64,000 bases of DNA, from contig NZ_SRZC01000015.1 in NCBI RefSeq assembly GCF_004792655.1, forward strand, positions 29,885-93,884, read 5' to 3'. This document shows, piece after piece, positions 25,699 to 34,707 of the stretch. The DNA comes from Palleniella muris. Lineage in GTDB: Bacteria; Bacteroidota; Bacteroidia; Bacteroidales; Bacteroidaceae. The translations under genes were made by a program, and so were the position numbers. Within the stretch, counting starts at the first letter, position 1, and each line of letters starts with the position of its first letter. The notes below the pieces were generated by a model. It was not told where the DNA came from and did no database searches. It saw only the letters and a program-made list of their open reading frames with translations.

Positions 25699-27188
25699 TT
25701 ATCTCTATAGACCAGAGCACATCGGCTACAAAAGCCCTGCTCTTTGACGATAACTGCAAACTCCTGAAGCAGGTGGGCGTGCCTCACAAGCAGCACTATC
25801 CTCAGCCCGGTTGGGTGGAACATGATGCGGAGGAGATTTGGCAGAACACCATCGAGGCTATGAAAGAGGCTCTCTCTGCGCTCCCGGAAGGGGAGGGCAT
25901 GGGTGAATCTCTCAGCGTTGCCATCACAAATCAGCGCGAAACGGTCGTCGTATGGCATCGTGAGACCGGCAAACCTGTCTGCAATGCTGTCGTATGGCAG
26001 TGCATGCGCGGACAGCAAATCTGTGACGAACTGAAGGCAAAAGGCTATGGAGACATGGTCAAGGAAAAGTCCGGACTTCTCATCGACCCGTATTTCGCAG
26101 GCTCGGGTGCCAAGTGGATTCTCGACAATGTCGAGGGTGCGCGTGCCTTGGCAGAGGAAGGCAAACTGTGTTTCGGCACGATTGACTCATGGCTTGTCTA
26201 CAAACTGACAGGTGGAAAGGTTCATGCCACAGACTATACAAACGCTTCACGCACGATGCTGTTCAATGTCCACACTCTTGATTGGGACGACGAACTGCTT
26301 GAAATGCTGACCATTCCACGTTCAATGATGCCGACGGCTCTGCCTTGCGATGCCGTTTACGGTGAGGTGTGTGACGAAGTGCTTGCCGAATTGGGATGCA
26401 ATGCCGACATAGTGAAGATTGCCGGAATCCTTGGCGACAGCCATGGCGCACTCAGTGGTCAGATGTGCTTCGCGGAAGGCTTCGGAAAGGCAACCTACGG
26501 CACAGGCTCTTCCGTAATGGTTAACATCGGTGAGAACTGTGCTCCTGCACCTGACGGTCTTGTGACCTCAGTGGGATTTTCTGCTCTTGGCAAGACTTTC
26601 TATGCCTTTGAGGGAAACATCCACTGCACAGGTGCCACACTTAACTGGCTTCGCGACCAGCTCCAGCTCATCAACGGCCCGCAGGAAGTGGAGGCAATGG
26701 CGACATCTGTCCCTGACAATGGCGGCGTTTATTTCGTTCCTGCGTTCTCAGGACTTGGCGCACCATGGTGGAATGCTGACGCAAAGGCATGCATCTCCGG
26801 CATGACTTTCGCCTCTATAAAGGCTCATGTGGTACGTGCCGCACTCGAAAGCATTGCCTATCAGGTGACCGACCTCATAAAGACCATGACCGAAAAGGCG
26901 GGAATCAATCTGAAGGAAGTTCGTGTCGACGGTGGTCCTACAAAGAACAAGTTCCTCATGCAGATGCAGTCCGATCTCCTGCAGGTGCCTGTTGTGCGTT
27001 CCGAAGTGGAGGATGCTTCAGCGTTCGGAGCACTCGTAATGAACCGTTTCGCCCTTGGCATATGGAAGACTTTTGACGAGGCACAGAAGGCATGGACAGC
27101 CCTTGAAGCCACAACTCCGGTACATACACCGGAGGATATGGCACCGGCGTATGCCGGATGGCAGAAGGCGGTGCAGAGCTTGCTGTAA
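25695..27188 (+). CDS. FGGY-family sugar kinase (possible apulose kinase)
   Basis: This 497-residue kinase is of glycerol kinase/xylulokinase type. N-terminal IISIDQSTSATKALLFD is the phosphate 1 motif. TNQRETVVVWHRETGKPVCN, then YFAGSGAKWIL, GTIDSWLVYKLTG and TDYTNASRTMLFN follow the glycerol kinase pattern, as does GKATYGTGSSVMVNIG. The C-terminal FGGY signature includes VRVDGGPTKNKFLMQMQ. It overlaps the split transketolase by four bases and precedes an isomerase, so the true substrate is more likely a ketose such as D-apulose than glycerol. That choice is inference from gene order. Confidence 0.82.
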   Translation: MIISIDQSTSATKALLFDDNCKLLKQVGVPHKQHYPQPGWVEHDAEEIWQNTIEAMKEALSALPEGEGMGESLSVAITNQRETVVVWHRETGKPVCNAVVWQCMRGQQICDELKAKGYGDMVKEKSGLLIDPYFAGSGAKWILDNVEGARALAEEGKLCFGTIDSWLVYKLTGGKVHATDYTNASRTMLFNVHTLDWDDELLEMLTIPRSMMPTALPCDAVYGEVCDEVLAELGCNADIVKIAGILGDSHGALSGQMCFAEGFGKATYGTGSSVMVNIGENCAPAPDGLVTSVGFSALGKTFYAFEGNIHCTGATLNWLRDQLQLINGPQEVEAMATSVPDNGGVYFVPAFSGLGAPWWNADAKACISGMTFASIKAHVVRAALESIAYQVTDLIKTMTEKAGINLKEVRVDGGPTKNKFLMQMQSDLLQVPVVRSEVEDASAFGALVMNRFALGIWKTFDEAQKAWTALEATTPVHTPEDMAPAYAGWQKAVQSLL

Positions 27189-27314
27189 AAATAACTTGGG
27201 TTGCAAGAGGAATTTCGTGATAAATCATGATTCATCATGATGAAACATGTTGCATCAACCCACAATCAATCACCCCATAATCCACAATCAACAACCCTAA
27301 TACCTATTAATATT

Positions 27315-28745
27315 ATGTATCAACCAGCTAAACCGGGAAAAGAGACTTTCGGTCTCATCATAGGCACACGTGCCTATTTCAACTTTGAACTTGCAATCGA
27401 TGTGCGCAAGACTCTCATCAGTGAGCTTACAAAAGCAGGCTACGGCTATGTCCTTCTTGATGAAAACGAGACAGTTACAGCAGGCGCAATGGAGACTGTC
27501 GAGGACGGCAAGAAATGTGCTGAACTCTTCCGCAAGCATCGTGACGAGATTGACGGCATCATCGTTTCTCTTCCGAACTTCGGCTTCGAGATTGGCATCA
27601 TCAACGCCATCTCACGTGCAGAGCTGAATGTACCTGTACTCGTTCAGGCTTGTGACGACGAGAACGATAAGGTAGACCTTGACCACCGCCGTGACTCTTT
27701 CTGCGGAAAGATCTCTGTTTGCAACAACCTCTACCAGTATGGCATTCCTTTCACTGACACAACTCTCCACACATACTCTATAAACTCTCCGCTGATGATG
27801 CAGGATGTCAACCGCTTTGCTGCCATTTGCCGCGTGGTGAAGAAGCTGACTCACTGCCGTGTGGGACAGATTGGCACACGTCCGCTTGGCTTCAACACTT
27901 GCCGTGCATCAGAGAAACTTCTTCAGGCTTCAGGCATAACAGTCGTTCCTGTCGACCTTTCCGAGATTCTCTACAATGCTGAGCGCGTGGCTGACGATGA
28001 CCCAAAACTCATCGAAAAGATGGCTGCTATCCGCGGATATGCCACTGTTCCTGAGGCTTACGACGACAAAGTCAAGACACAGGCTAAGTTCGGTGTTGCT
28101 GTAGAGAACTGGATTGAGGCAAACGAAGTGGACTGCGTGGCAATGCAGTGCTGGGATTCTCTCGAAGTAAACTATGGCTGCGCTGCCTGTGTGACAATGT
28201 CCATGCTTGGCGAGAAGGGCATCCCTTGCGCTTGCGAGACAGACCTCGCCGGTGCTGTGGCTATGTATGCTCTGCACCTTGCTTCTGAGCTTGCTCCTGC
28301 TCTTGCAGACTGGAATAACAACTTTGCAGAAGACCGTGAGAAGTGTGTTGTCACACACTGTGGCAACTTCCCTAAGTCATTTATCCGTAACGAGATAAAG
28401 CTCGGTCCTCTCGGTGTGCTTGGCAGAACTCTCGGTAAGGTTCGCACCTTCGGAGCTGTCTATGGCAAGTGCACGGAAGGTGAGTTCACATATTTCCGTA
28501 TCTCTACCGATGACACTCTCGGCTGCATCAAGGCTTACCTCGGTAAGGGCGAGATGACCAACGACCCATACGGCATGGACGGCTGCATCGCTGTCACTAA
28601 GGTGCCAAATCTCCAGGGACTGATGAAGTTTATTTGCAAGAATGGCTTCGAGCACCATGTCGCTATGGTACGTACAGATGTCGTTGAGATTCTTCGCGAG
28701 GCTATTGAGACATACCTCGGCTGGGATCTCTATGTACACGAATAA
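27315..28745 (+). CDS. L-fucose/L-arabinose isomerase-fold enzyme (possible D-apiose isomerase)
   Basis: The product is 476 residues from the ATG at 27315. An upstream in-frame ATG at 27237 would add a low-complexity His/Asn/Pro segment and is rejected. The protein resembles the L-fucose isomerase-like superfamily: IIGTRAYFNFELAIDVRK at the start, IDGIIVSLPNFGFEIG, RVGQIGTRPLGFNTCR, ENWIEANEVDCVAMQCWDS, and CETDLAGAVAMYALHLASEL near residue 312. The last segment contains acidic residues suited to metal binding. In the cassette it would make the ketose that the kinase and split transketolase use. D-apiose to D-apulose is the best pathway match, but other aldoses cannot be excluded. Confidence 0.75.
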   Translation: MYQPAKPGKETFGLIIGTRAYFNFELAIDVRKTLISELTKAGYGYVLLDENETVTAGAMETVEDGKKCAELFRKHRDEIDGIIVSLPNFGFEIGIINAISRAELNVPVLVQACDDENDKVDLDHRRDSFCGKISVCNNLYQYGIPFTDTTLHTYSINSPLMMQDVNRFAAICRVVKKLTHCRVGQIGTRPLGFNTCRASEKLLQASGITVVPVDLSEILYNAERVADDDPKLIEKMAAIRGYATVPEAYDDKVKTQAKFGVAVENWIEANEVDCVAMQCWDSLEVNYGCAACVTMSMLGEKGIPCACETDLAGAVAMYALHLASELAPALADWNNNFAEDREKCVVTHCGNFPKSFIRNEIKLGPLGVLGRTLGKVRTFGAVYGKCTEGEFTYFRISTDDTLGCIKAYLGKGEMTNDPYGMDGCIAVTKVPNLQGLMKFICKNGFEHHVAMVRTDVVEILREAIETYLGWDLYVHE

Positions 28746-28756
28746 TAATAAGGTTA

Positions 28757-28830
28757 TAGGTTGTGGGTTTTAGGTTAATTAGTAATTAACAAAATCATCC
28801 TTAACCCACAACCATTAACCCACAACCAAA
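28757..28830. repeat. Inverted and direct GGTTGTGGGTT repeats
   Basis: GGTTGTGGGTT (from about 28758) is followed by two copies of AACCCACAACC (about 28802 and 28818). One pair can fold into a hairpin between the isomerase gene and xth. A weaker related run (CAACCCACAATC) precedes the isomerase gene. Confidence 0.5.
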
Positions 28831-28834
28831 ACAA

Positions 28835-29602
28835 ATGAAATTCATTTCATGGAATGTAAACGGTCTGCGTGCATGCGTGGGGAAAGATTTTGAGAAATCT
28901 TTCCTTGCGCTTGACGCAGACTTTTTTTGTCTTCAGGAGACAAAGATGCAGGCGGGACAGCTTGATTTGCAGTTCGTCGGGTATAAGTCTTATTGGAACT
29001 ATGCTGAGAAGAAAGGCTATTCAGGCACAGCCATTTATGCAAAGCATGAGCCACAGAATGTGATGTACGGCATGCGCCCAATCCTTGGTGACGATGTAGA
29101 TGAGCATGAGCACGAAGGGCGTGTGATAACCCTTGAGTATGAGGACTTCTTCCTTACCACGGTCTATGTGCCGAATGCCCAGGACGGACTGCGCCGTTTG
29201 GACTACCGTATGCGTTGGGAAGACGATTTCCTGCGTTACATAAAGGCTTTGGACGAGAAGAAGCCTGTCATCTTCTGCGGTGACCTCAATGTCGCCCATG
29301 AGGAGATCGACCTTAAGAATCCGAAGACAAACCGCAGGAATGCGGGCTTTACTGACGAGGAGCGCGGTAAATTCTCCACCCTGCTGTCAAACGGTTTTGC
29401 GGACACGTTCCGCACCCTTCACCCCGAAGAGCAGACCTTCTCATGGTGGTCCTACCGTTTCCGTGCACGTGAGAAGAATGCAGGCTGGCGCATCGATTAC
29501 TTTGTCGTGTCCGAGCGTCTTATGCCGAAAGTGGAAAGTGCTGCTATCCATACTGACATTTTTGGCAGCGACCACTGTCCTGTAGAACTTGTGCTGAAAT
29601 AA
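28835..29602 (+). CDS. xth: Exodeoxyribonuclease III
   Basis: This 255-residue protein is a DNA-repair exonuclease/AP endonuclease of the EEP fold. Catalytic motifs in order are ISWNVNGLRA (Asn7), FCLQETKMQ with the metal-binding Glu, TVYVPNAQDGLRRLDYRMRW, CGDLNVAHEEIDL, FSWWSYRFRAREKNAGWRID and the terminal GSDHCPVELVL. It acts on double-stranded DNA with abasic sites or damaged 3' ends. It starts just after the GGTTGTGGGTT repeats. About 700 bases of non-coding DNA follow. Confidence 0.97.
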   Translation: MKFISWNVNGLRACVGKDFEKSFLALDADFFCLQETKMQAGQLDLQFVGYKSYWNYAEKKGYSGTAIYAKHEPQNVMYGMRPILGDDVDEHEHEGRVITLEYEDFFLTTVYVPNAQDGLRRLDYRMRWEDDFLRYIKALDEKKPVIFCGDLNVAHEEIDLKNPKTNRRNAGFTDEERGKFSTLLSNGFADTFRTLHPEEQTFSWWSYRFRAREKNAGWRIDYFVVSERLMPKVESAAIHTDIFGSDHCPVELVLK

Positions 29603-29772
29603 AAAATCGCAATAATTCGTATGAGGATGTTGTTATTTTCTCATATGGATTCAGAATTTATGTAGATAAAATACAATGCGTGTTTGATATGTGACAGTAT
29701 CGAACACGCATAACTGTTTTATGAATAGTAAGGTTAATGTATCTTAAAAGTAAAGCTGTTGGCTTAATTATT

Positions 29773-29804
29773 TTTGGTTATTAATAAAATAAAAGTTAAC
29801 TTTG
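29773..29804 (+). promoter_or_regulatory. Promoter of the structured RNA
   Basis: TTTGG (29773-29777), a 19-base spacer and TAACTTTG (29797-29804) match the vegetative consensus at every key base. Transcription would start near 29811, at the foot of the first hairpin. Confidence 0.8.
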
Positions 29805-29810
29805 TTCTTG

Positions 29811-30242
29811 ACTTTTTAGAGTCTTTGTCAAAATGTTGTGAATGAGAACGTGTTCTTGCAATGCAACATGACGAGGGCAGCCTGCGCCGGGTTGATGAGC
29901 GGACGCTTTGCAACGGATGGGTGGGAAAAGAAAAGTCAAGACATAATTAAGGCGTTTACTTAACGCTACGTTCGTGACGTATCAGAAATCTAGCAAATTT
30001 TAAGATACAAATATTAAAGTCGTGGACATAGCAACGGTAGATGCCCCGGGTGTGATTATATCACGACCTATCGTGGATTGGTGCAAAAGCCTCTTTTAAA
30101 AAGAAGGCCATATTGCACCATGAGATGGGTGTATTATATTCATATCGGCGTGGGCTCTGACGTTGTCTGTTCGACTTTAATAGGCAATTGCTAGAGCCTC
30201 TGATGCGTGGAATGGACAGCCGGAAGTTCTCACGCTTTTTTT
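29811..30242 (+). ncRNA. Large structured non-coding RNA or operon leader, about 430 nt
   Basis: There is no useful reading frame between a strong promoter and an intrinsic terminator. Visible stems include TTGAC/GTCAA (29808/29827), ATGTTG/CAACAT (29833/29864), GCGTT/AACGC (29952/29962), TACGT/ACGTA (29967/29977), GTCGTG/CACGAC (30019/30062) and GGTGCAA/TTGCACC (30080/30113). In the terminal domain GCGTG and GGCTCT (30148-30158) pair with AGAGCC (30193-30198) and CACGC (30231-30235), followed by seven T residues. I checked for RNase P, tmRNA and SRP hallmarks and saw none. It ends 65 bases before the tubulin-like operon. It could be an independent RNA or a cis-acting leader with an attenuator. 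Confidence 0.65.
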
Positions 30243-30307
30243 GTGTCCTATTGAGTTGATTATATATTATTTATGTAGGACTATTCCGGCTCAGCCGACA
30301 TTTATTT

Positions 30308-30877
30308 ATGGGTGCATTGTTTGATATTATGTATTATGCCATTGGTAGCTTCTTCTTAGGAGTTATCCTTACTTTATGTGGCATGGTTCTTATGTTTTAT
30401 CTTGTGAAGTCTTGGCGTAATAATGCAGAATACACTCCTGCAAGTTACATTGTCGGAGGCGTTCTGTTCTTTTTCCTTGCGTTTCAGACAGTTCTTCTTT
30501 GTGGTGCTGTAACGATAAAGTCGTATGTCGGTGATGTGGAAATATATGTAAATCATTTGGTTTCCGGAATTTCACAATCATCTGTATTGTCAAGCCAAGA
30601 TAGTCAGGAGATACTTGATAGCATCAGTAATGAATTCCCGCTTGTCGGCTACTATGTCGATATTGCAGATTTCAGTGGGCATACTCCGCTTACAATTGCT
30701 GCATCTATGGCTGAGGAGTTGGGTAGCTACATGAATTGGTATATTCTGAGGCGATTGTTATGGATGTTGCTGTTCATTGCCATAGGCGCATTTGCTGTGA
30801 TTAAGACAATGGATAAAAGTATGAAATATACGCAAAAGCGTGGCAGCACAACTAACAGGTATGTGTATGACGACTAA
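30308..30877 (+). CDS. Three-span membrane protein of the tubulin-like operon
   Basis: This 189-residue inner-membrane protein has three predicted spans: residues ~7-32 (GSFFLGVILTLCGMVLMFYL), ~46-71 (GGVLFFFLAFQTVLLCGAVTI) and ~145-165 (LLWMLLFIAIGAFAVI). About 70 residues between spans 2 and 3 would lie on the periplasmic side, followed by a short charged tail with KTMDKSMKYTQKRG. I recognise no family. It is the first gene after the structured RNA and lies 52 bases before the tubulin-like gene, so it may anchor that protein or its filaments at the membrane. That role is inference. Confidence 0.7.
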   Translation: MGALFDIMYYAIGSFFLGVILTLCGMVLMFYLVKSWRNNAEYTPASYIVGGVLFFFLAFQTVLLCGAVTIKSYVGDVEIYVNHLVSGISQSSVLSSQDSQEILDSISNEFPLVGYYVDIADFSGHTPLTIAASMAEELGSYMNWYILRRLLWMLLFIAIGAFAVIKTMDKSMKYTQKRGSTTNRYVYDD

Positions 30878-30929
30878 CTTTCCGGTAGAAATAAACAAGT
30901 AATCAAATAACTTAATAAGAACAATAATT

Positions 30930-33900
30930 ATGTCAAATCATCTTATCATTGGACTTGGAGGTACAGGTGGAAAAGTTCTCCGTGAATTCCGTAAGCGTGT
31001 GTACGAGGAATTTCGTAGTAACGACCCTTGCCATGGTGTGTTTTTGGATTATGTCTATGTCGACTCGTCACCTGCCGACCTTAACGACCGTTCAGGTTGG
31101 AAGGTAATAGGCAAAAGTGTTCATCTTGGTGAGGCTCAGAAAGTTAACATTAATGGCATGAACGCTTCCGTACTCCAGAACCTTGGGATGTATCCGGGTA
31201 TGCAGAGTTTTATCAATGGCAATGACAAGTCATTGATGGACAGGCATATGGGACCGCTTATTACTGCCGGAATCGGAGGTCAGCGCCGTCGTTTGGGACG
31301 CATGCTGTTGGCTAACAACCTCAGTGATTCTGCCAACCAAAGCAATCTTAACAATGTGATTCATAATGCCGTGGTACGTTTGCAGAGCGCGTCAGGCGAT
31401 AACGATGTGACTTTCCACATCTGTGCAGGTTTGGCAGGTGGAACAGGTTCGGGCTCGATTGTCGATGTCATTGCCCAGATACGAAAGCAATATCCTTATC
31501 AGGAGAGCACACGTGCATTCAAGATACGCCTTTTTGTGTACATGCCTGAGCGTAATATGGTTTATGCCAACCATGACAGCGGATTCTATCAGGCCAATGG
31601 CTATGCTGCTTTGCAGGAACTGAACGCCATCAGTACAGGATATTATGCTCCTGTAGACATTACAGGCGAGAAGGATGTCTACACTCAGGAAGTAAGGAAA
31701 CTTATGGAGAGGCAGGAGTCTTTTGAGGCAGCCTATATTTACAGCAATGTGAATGAAGCTGGTAAGATGCTTGACTTGAGCCATGGACTTCCGGCATCTG
31801 TAGCTGATTTCATGTTCCAGACCATCGTTGCTGCCAACATGATCGGTGGTGCAGGCAAGATGGCAAGACTTGTGGGATGCGAGAATGACGGTGCCGGTCC
31901 TGAGCAGGATCAAAGCGGTGCTAAGACCAGAAGCCGTAAATTCCTGTCATTCGGTATCAGCCGCATAGAGTACCCTGAGTCAGAAATCAATGAGTATATG
32001 GTTTATAACTATGCCATCCAGGCTGCACGTCAGCTAACATACGACATGTGGCAGGAGGGTATAGGCTATGGTGAACGTTCCATAGAAGAGGTTGGCGCCG
32101 GATTCTTGGATGAAATCAAGAACCCAACAAACAGAGAACGCTTCAAATTGGCGAACTCTTATATCACCTTAGGACGCCCTATCATTGAGTCTTCCTCAAC
32201 AAAACGGTGGAAAGACCTGACTACCACATGGGAAGACCGCACACAGCAAGATGCCGGTCTGGTGCAGTCGCAATATGAAAAGAAACAGTGGTTTGCCGAG
32301 TTTACAACACTGATTGACGCTTATTATGCCGATGGATTCCGTTCCCATGGTGTAGTGAAGTTCTATGATATACAGCGTCAGGAAATAAAAGCCTATGCTC
32401 GCAATATCCGTAGAGTGATAGAGAAAATCCTTTTTGATGAATGGACAAGTGGTGGAAAGGACAGCAAAAGCATATTGGCGATAGAGCGTTATGCACAGTT
32501 GCTGCGAACAGACTGTAATGACCGTATTGATACTTTTAAGCGGCAAATCGGAAATATGGAGGCAGAACTTGAAGAATATTCTGCTGCTGTCAAGGCTGCT
32601 GATACCGCTTGGAATAACATAGGCTGGCTTAAGGATGCGCTTACAAATGCGGCATCAAAGGTTTTTGCACAATACAAGACTGCAAAATGCAACTATTATA
32701 CAACGTCCACACGCATACAGGCTTACCTCTATGGCATAACCCTCCTGCAAGAGATTATTGTGGAATTGGGCAACATGATAGAGGGAGTACAGGCATTTAA
32801 GAACGAGTTGAACGACATCTTGTCACAGGTGGTTGTTCAGGCAGGCACGAAATGCCAGGTGAATGCTGTTCAGGATGATGCTATTATCAAGAAATACGAC
32901 CCGGAGAAAATACAGCAGTTGGGCAAATTGTATGCAACAAACTTTGAGTATCAAAGTGGCAATGCTGCCGAGATTCGTGCAAAAATGGTAGCGAACTTAG
33001 GCGAGGATGGTGAACATACATTTGCTAATCTGTATGATTCCATTGACCAGGAGACGGCTATGGGAATCATTTTGGATGTCTGCACAAAGAATGCCCGTGC
33101 CGCAATGGATGATTCTGCAAAGAACGACCCGATGATGAAGATGGTTGGGGTGAACATCCTTGACAAACTTAAGGTGGAATTGAACACAGAGGAAAAGATA
33201 GAGGCGTTTGTGAAGTCGTGTGTCAATTGGGCGCGTTCCTATGTACAGTTCAATCCGGAGGAGACAGGCAAGGTCATTGCAGGCAATTCGGGTAAGATGA
33301 TGCCTATGGTACAGGTGGCTCTGCCAAAGGCGGAAAGCGACTCCACAGAGGCTTTCCGAAACAAACTCCTTGATGCCTTTGTGCAGAATGTTCCGGGATT
33401 TGTTCCTAACCTGGACACTGACTTGTCAATCAACTACAAGCCAAACCAAATGGTTGTGGTGTGTGCGAATGCCGGTTTCCCACTGCGCTATTTGGAGAAC
33501 ATGAAGACTTTGAAACAGAAATATGACCAACTGTTAGCTTCTCCTGAAGGTGAATTGAACAGGATGGTGCTTCATACCACAAGTTTTGCAAAGCCTCTTC
33601 CTTCACTCTTTGAACAAAGTGCGGTTGACTTGATGGAGAAAGCAAAGCGTCAGCTGATGCTGGCATTTGCATTTCAGATTGTCAAGCAGTGCCAAGATCC
33701 TGTCACAGGAGAAAGTTTCTATGCACTGCGAGTACCTGACGGAGACTTTGGTGATAGCTGGAATAAATTGGCAAAAGATTTCAAGAGTTGCTTGGAGGCA
33801 CTGTCACAAAACTTCAAGAACTTTACTCTCGTAGAGGAACAGGTTGCAGCAGAGTTGAAGATACAGGCTCGCAGCAATGAGCAAAAGGCAAGCATGCGCA

Positions 33901-34031
33901 AGGCTGTTGGTGCTGTTGTGAAACAAGTGATTTTGCCAACAATGTGTGAAAACAATGAGTTTGACCCAACATATCTTAAATACAGAGATTTGGCAAAAGA
34001 CATTTTCAATACGGAACTGAAAGAACTTTAA
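30930..34031 (+). CDS. Tubulin/FtsZ-like GTPase, large bacterial family
   Basis: This 1033-residue protein resembles the bacterial 'tubulin-like' family (Tubulin_2). The N-terminal nucleotide loop is HLIIGLGGTGGKVLREF (residues 4-20), the counterpart of the FtsZ G-loop. The tubulin signature appears as GLAGGTGSGS at residues 167-176, after a helix with NDVTFHICA. IRLFVYMPERN and an early DYVYVDSSP segment complete a Rossmann-like GTPase core over about the first 350 residues. Residues ~530-570 look coiled, and the rest is helical and unassigned. At 1033 residues it is two to three times the length of FtsZ, and the usual division motifs are absent. It is cytoplasmic, with no signal or spans. 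The neighbours are membrane and exported proteins, which suggests a filament acting on the envelope. Confidence 0.85.
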   Translation: MSNHLIIGLGGTGGKVLREFRKRVYEEFRSNDPCHGVFLDYVYVDSSPADLNDRSGWKVIGKSVHLGEAQKVNINGMNASVLQNLGMYPGMQSFINGNDKSLMDRHMGPLITAGIGGQRRRLGRMLLANNLSDSANQSNLNNVIHNAVVRLQSASGDNDVTFHICAGLAGGTGSGSIVDVIAQIRKQYPYQESTRAFKIRLFVYMPERNMVYANHDSGFYQANGYAALQELNAISTGYYAPVDITGEKDVYTQEVRKLMERQESFEAAYIYSNVNEAGKMLDLSHGLPASVADFMFQTIVAANMIGGAGKMARLVGCENDGAGPEQDQSGAKTRSRKFLSFGISRIEYPESEINEYMVYNYAIQAARQLTYDMWQEGIGYGERSIEEVGAGFLDEIKNPTNRERFKLANSYITLGRPIIESSSTKRWKDLTTTWEDRTQQDAGLVQSQYEKKQWFAEFTTLIDAYYADGFRSHGVVKFYDIQRQEIKAYARNIRRVIEKILFDEWTSGGKDSKSILAIERYAQLLRTDCNDRIDTFKRQIGNMEAELEEYSAAVKAADTAWNNIGWLKDALTNAASKVFAQYKTAKCNYYTTSTRIQAYLYGITLLQEIIVELGNMIEGVQAFKNELNDILSQVVVQAGTKCQVNAVQDDAIIKKYDPEKIQQLGKLYATNFEYQSGNAAEIRAKMVANLGEDGEHTFANLYDSIDQETAMGIILDVCTKNARAAMDDSAKNDPMMKMVGVNILDKLKVELNTEEKIEAFVKSCVNWARSYVQFNPEETGKVIAGNSGKMMPMVQVALPKAESDSTEAFRNKLLDAFVQNVPGFVPNLDTDLSINYKPNQMVVVCANAGFPLRYLENMKTLKQKYDQLLASPEGELNRMVLHTTSFAKPLPSLFEQSAVDLMEKAKRQLMLAFAFQIVKQCQDPVTGESFYALRVPDGDFGDSWNKLAKDFKSCLEALSQNFKNFTLVEEQVAAELKIQARSNEQKASMRKAVGAVVKQVILPTMCENNEFDPTYLKYRDLAKDIFNTELKEL

Positions 34032-34050
34032 TTTAAAAACTGAAAGACAA

Positions 34051-34680
34051 ATGGCAAAGATAAAAGGAATATGCCGCAATGATGATTGTGACTTGGCGGC
34101 AGAAAGAGTTATCCAAGAGGTAGAGAAATCCAACTTTGTGTGTGAGGAATGTGGCAAACCGTTGGTTCCATTCGGCAATATATCTGATGGAGATAAAAAC
34201 AAATGGAAGAAGAAAGCCGCCATTGTTGTTGCAGCATTGGCAGTGCTTGGTGGCGGTGGTTTCGCCCTTTCCCAAATGAGTGGCAGTGAGGAGAAAGCTC
34301 CTGAAGCGATCAATAAAGTTGATACGGCTAAAGTTGACTCTGTCAAAGCCGAGACAGCGACAGCTAAGGCAGAACCTGTCTCAGAACCTGTGAAGCCGGA
34401 GGCGGAGAAAAAGGAAGAGACAAAGCCTGCACCGGAGAAAACACAGCCTGCTGCTCCTAAGGGACCGTCTGTCTCATGGGGCAAATATACCGGTCCTGCC
34501 AATGGACTTGGTGGCACTATCCGTGTGACAAAGTCATACACTCTCGACCTGAACAGTATGGATGGCGATGTCCTTGAACTTAATCCGGGCGACGAGATAC
34601 AGAACACACAGTTCAAGAACGGACAGCTGCGTGGAGGTGTATGGGTGCATGGCGGTAAGCGCAGGTTCTTCAACAGATAA
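34051..34680 (+). CDS. Zinc-ribbon, single-span membrane protein
   Basis: This 209-residue protein has four clear parts. Residues 8-34 are a zinc ribbon with Cys8, Cys13, Cys31 and Cys34. Residues ~54-73 form one membrane span (KKAAIVVAALAVLGGGGFAL). Residues ~85-140 are a low-complexity linker rich in Ala, Glu, Lys and Pro, of the kind that crosses the periplasm. Residues ~142-209 form a small Gly-rich C-terminal domain with WGKYTGPANGLGGTIRV and LNPGDEIQNTQFKNGQL. The layout suggests a link between a cytoplasmic partner, possibly the tubulin-like protein encoded 19 bases upstream, and the outer envelope. The function is unknown. Confidence 0.7.
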   Translation: MAKIKGICRNDDCDLAAERVIQEVEKSNFVCEECGKPLVPFGNISDGDKNKWKKKAAIVVAALAVLGGGGFALSQMSGSEEKAPEAINKVDTAKVDSVKAETATAKAEPVSEPVKPEAEKKEETKPAPEKTQPAAPKGPSVSWGKYTGPANGLGGTIRVTKSYTLDLNSMDGDVLELNPGDEIQNTQFKNGQLRGGVWVHGGKRRFFNR

Positions 34681-34707
34681 TCTTTGATGCTGATGGCACA
34701 GCCATTT

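Noticed and set aside
25695..27188. Glycerol kinase involved in glycerol catabolism
   Set aside because: Motifs are glycerol-kinase-like, but there is no glycerol facilitator or glycerol-phosphate dehydrogenase nearby. The overlap with the split transketolase and the isomerase gene point to a sugar pathway.
29811..30242. RNase P RNA, tmRNA or SRP RNA
   Set aside because: No conserved RNase P core (GAGGAAAGTC-like and ACAGA-like motifs), no tag-peptide frame or CCA end for tmRNA, and no SRP tetraloop domain. A lone TTCGACT is not enough.
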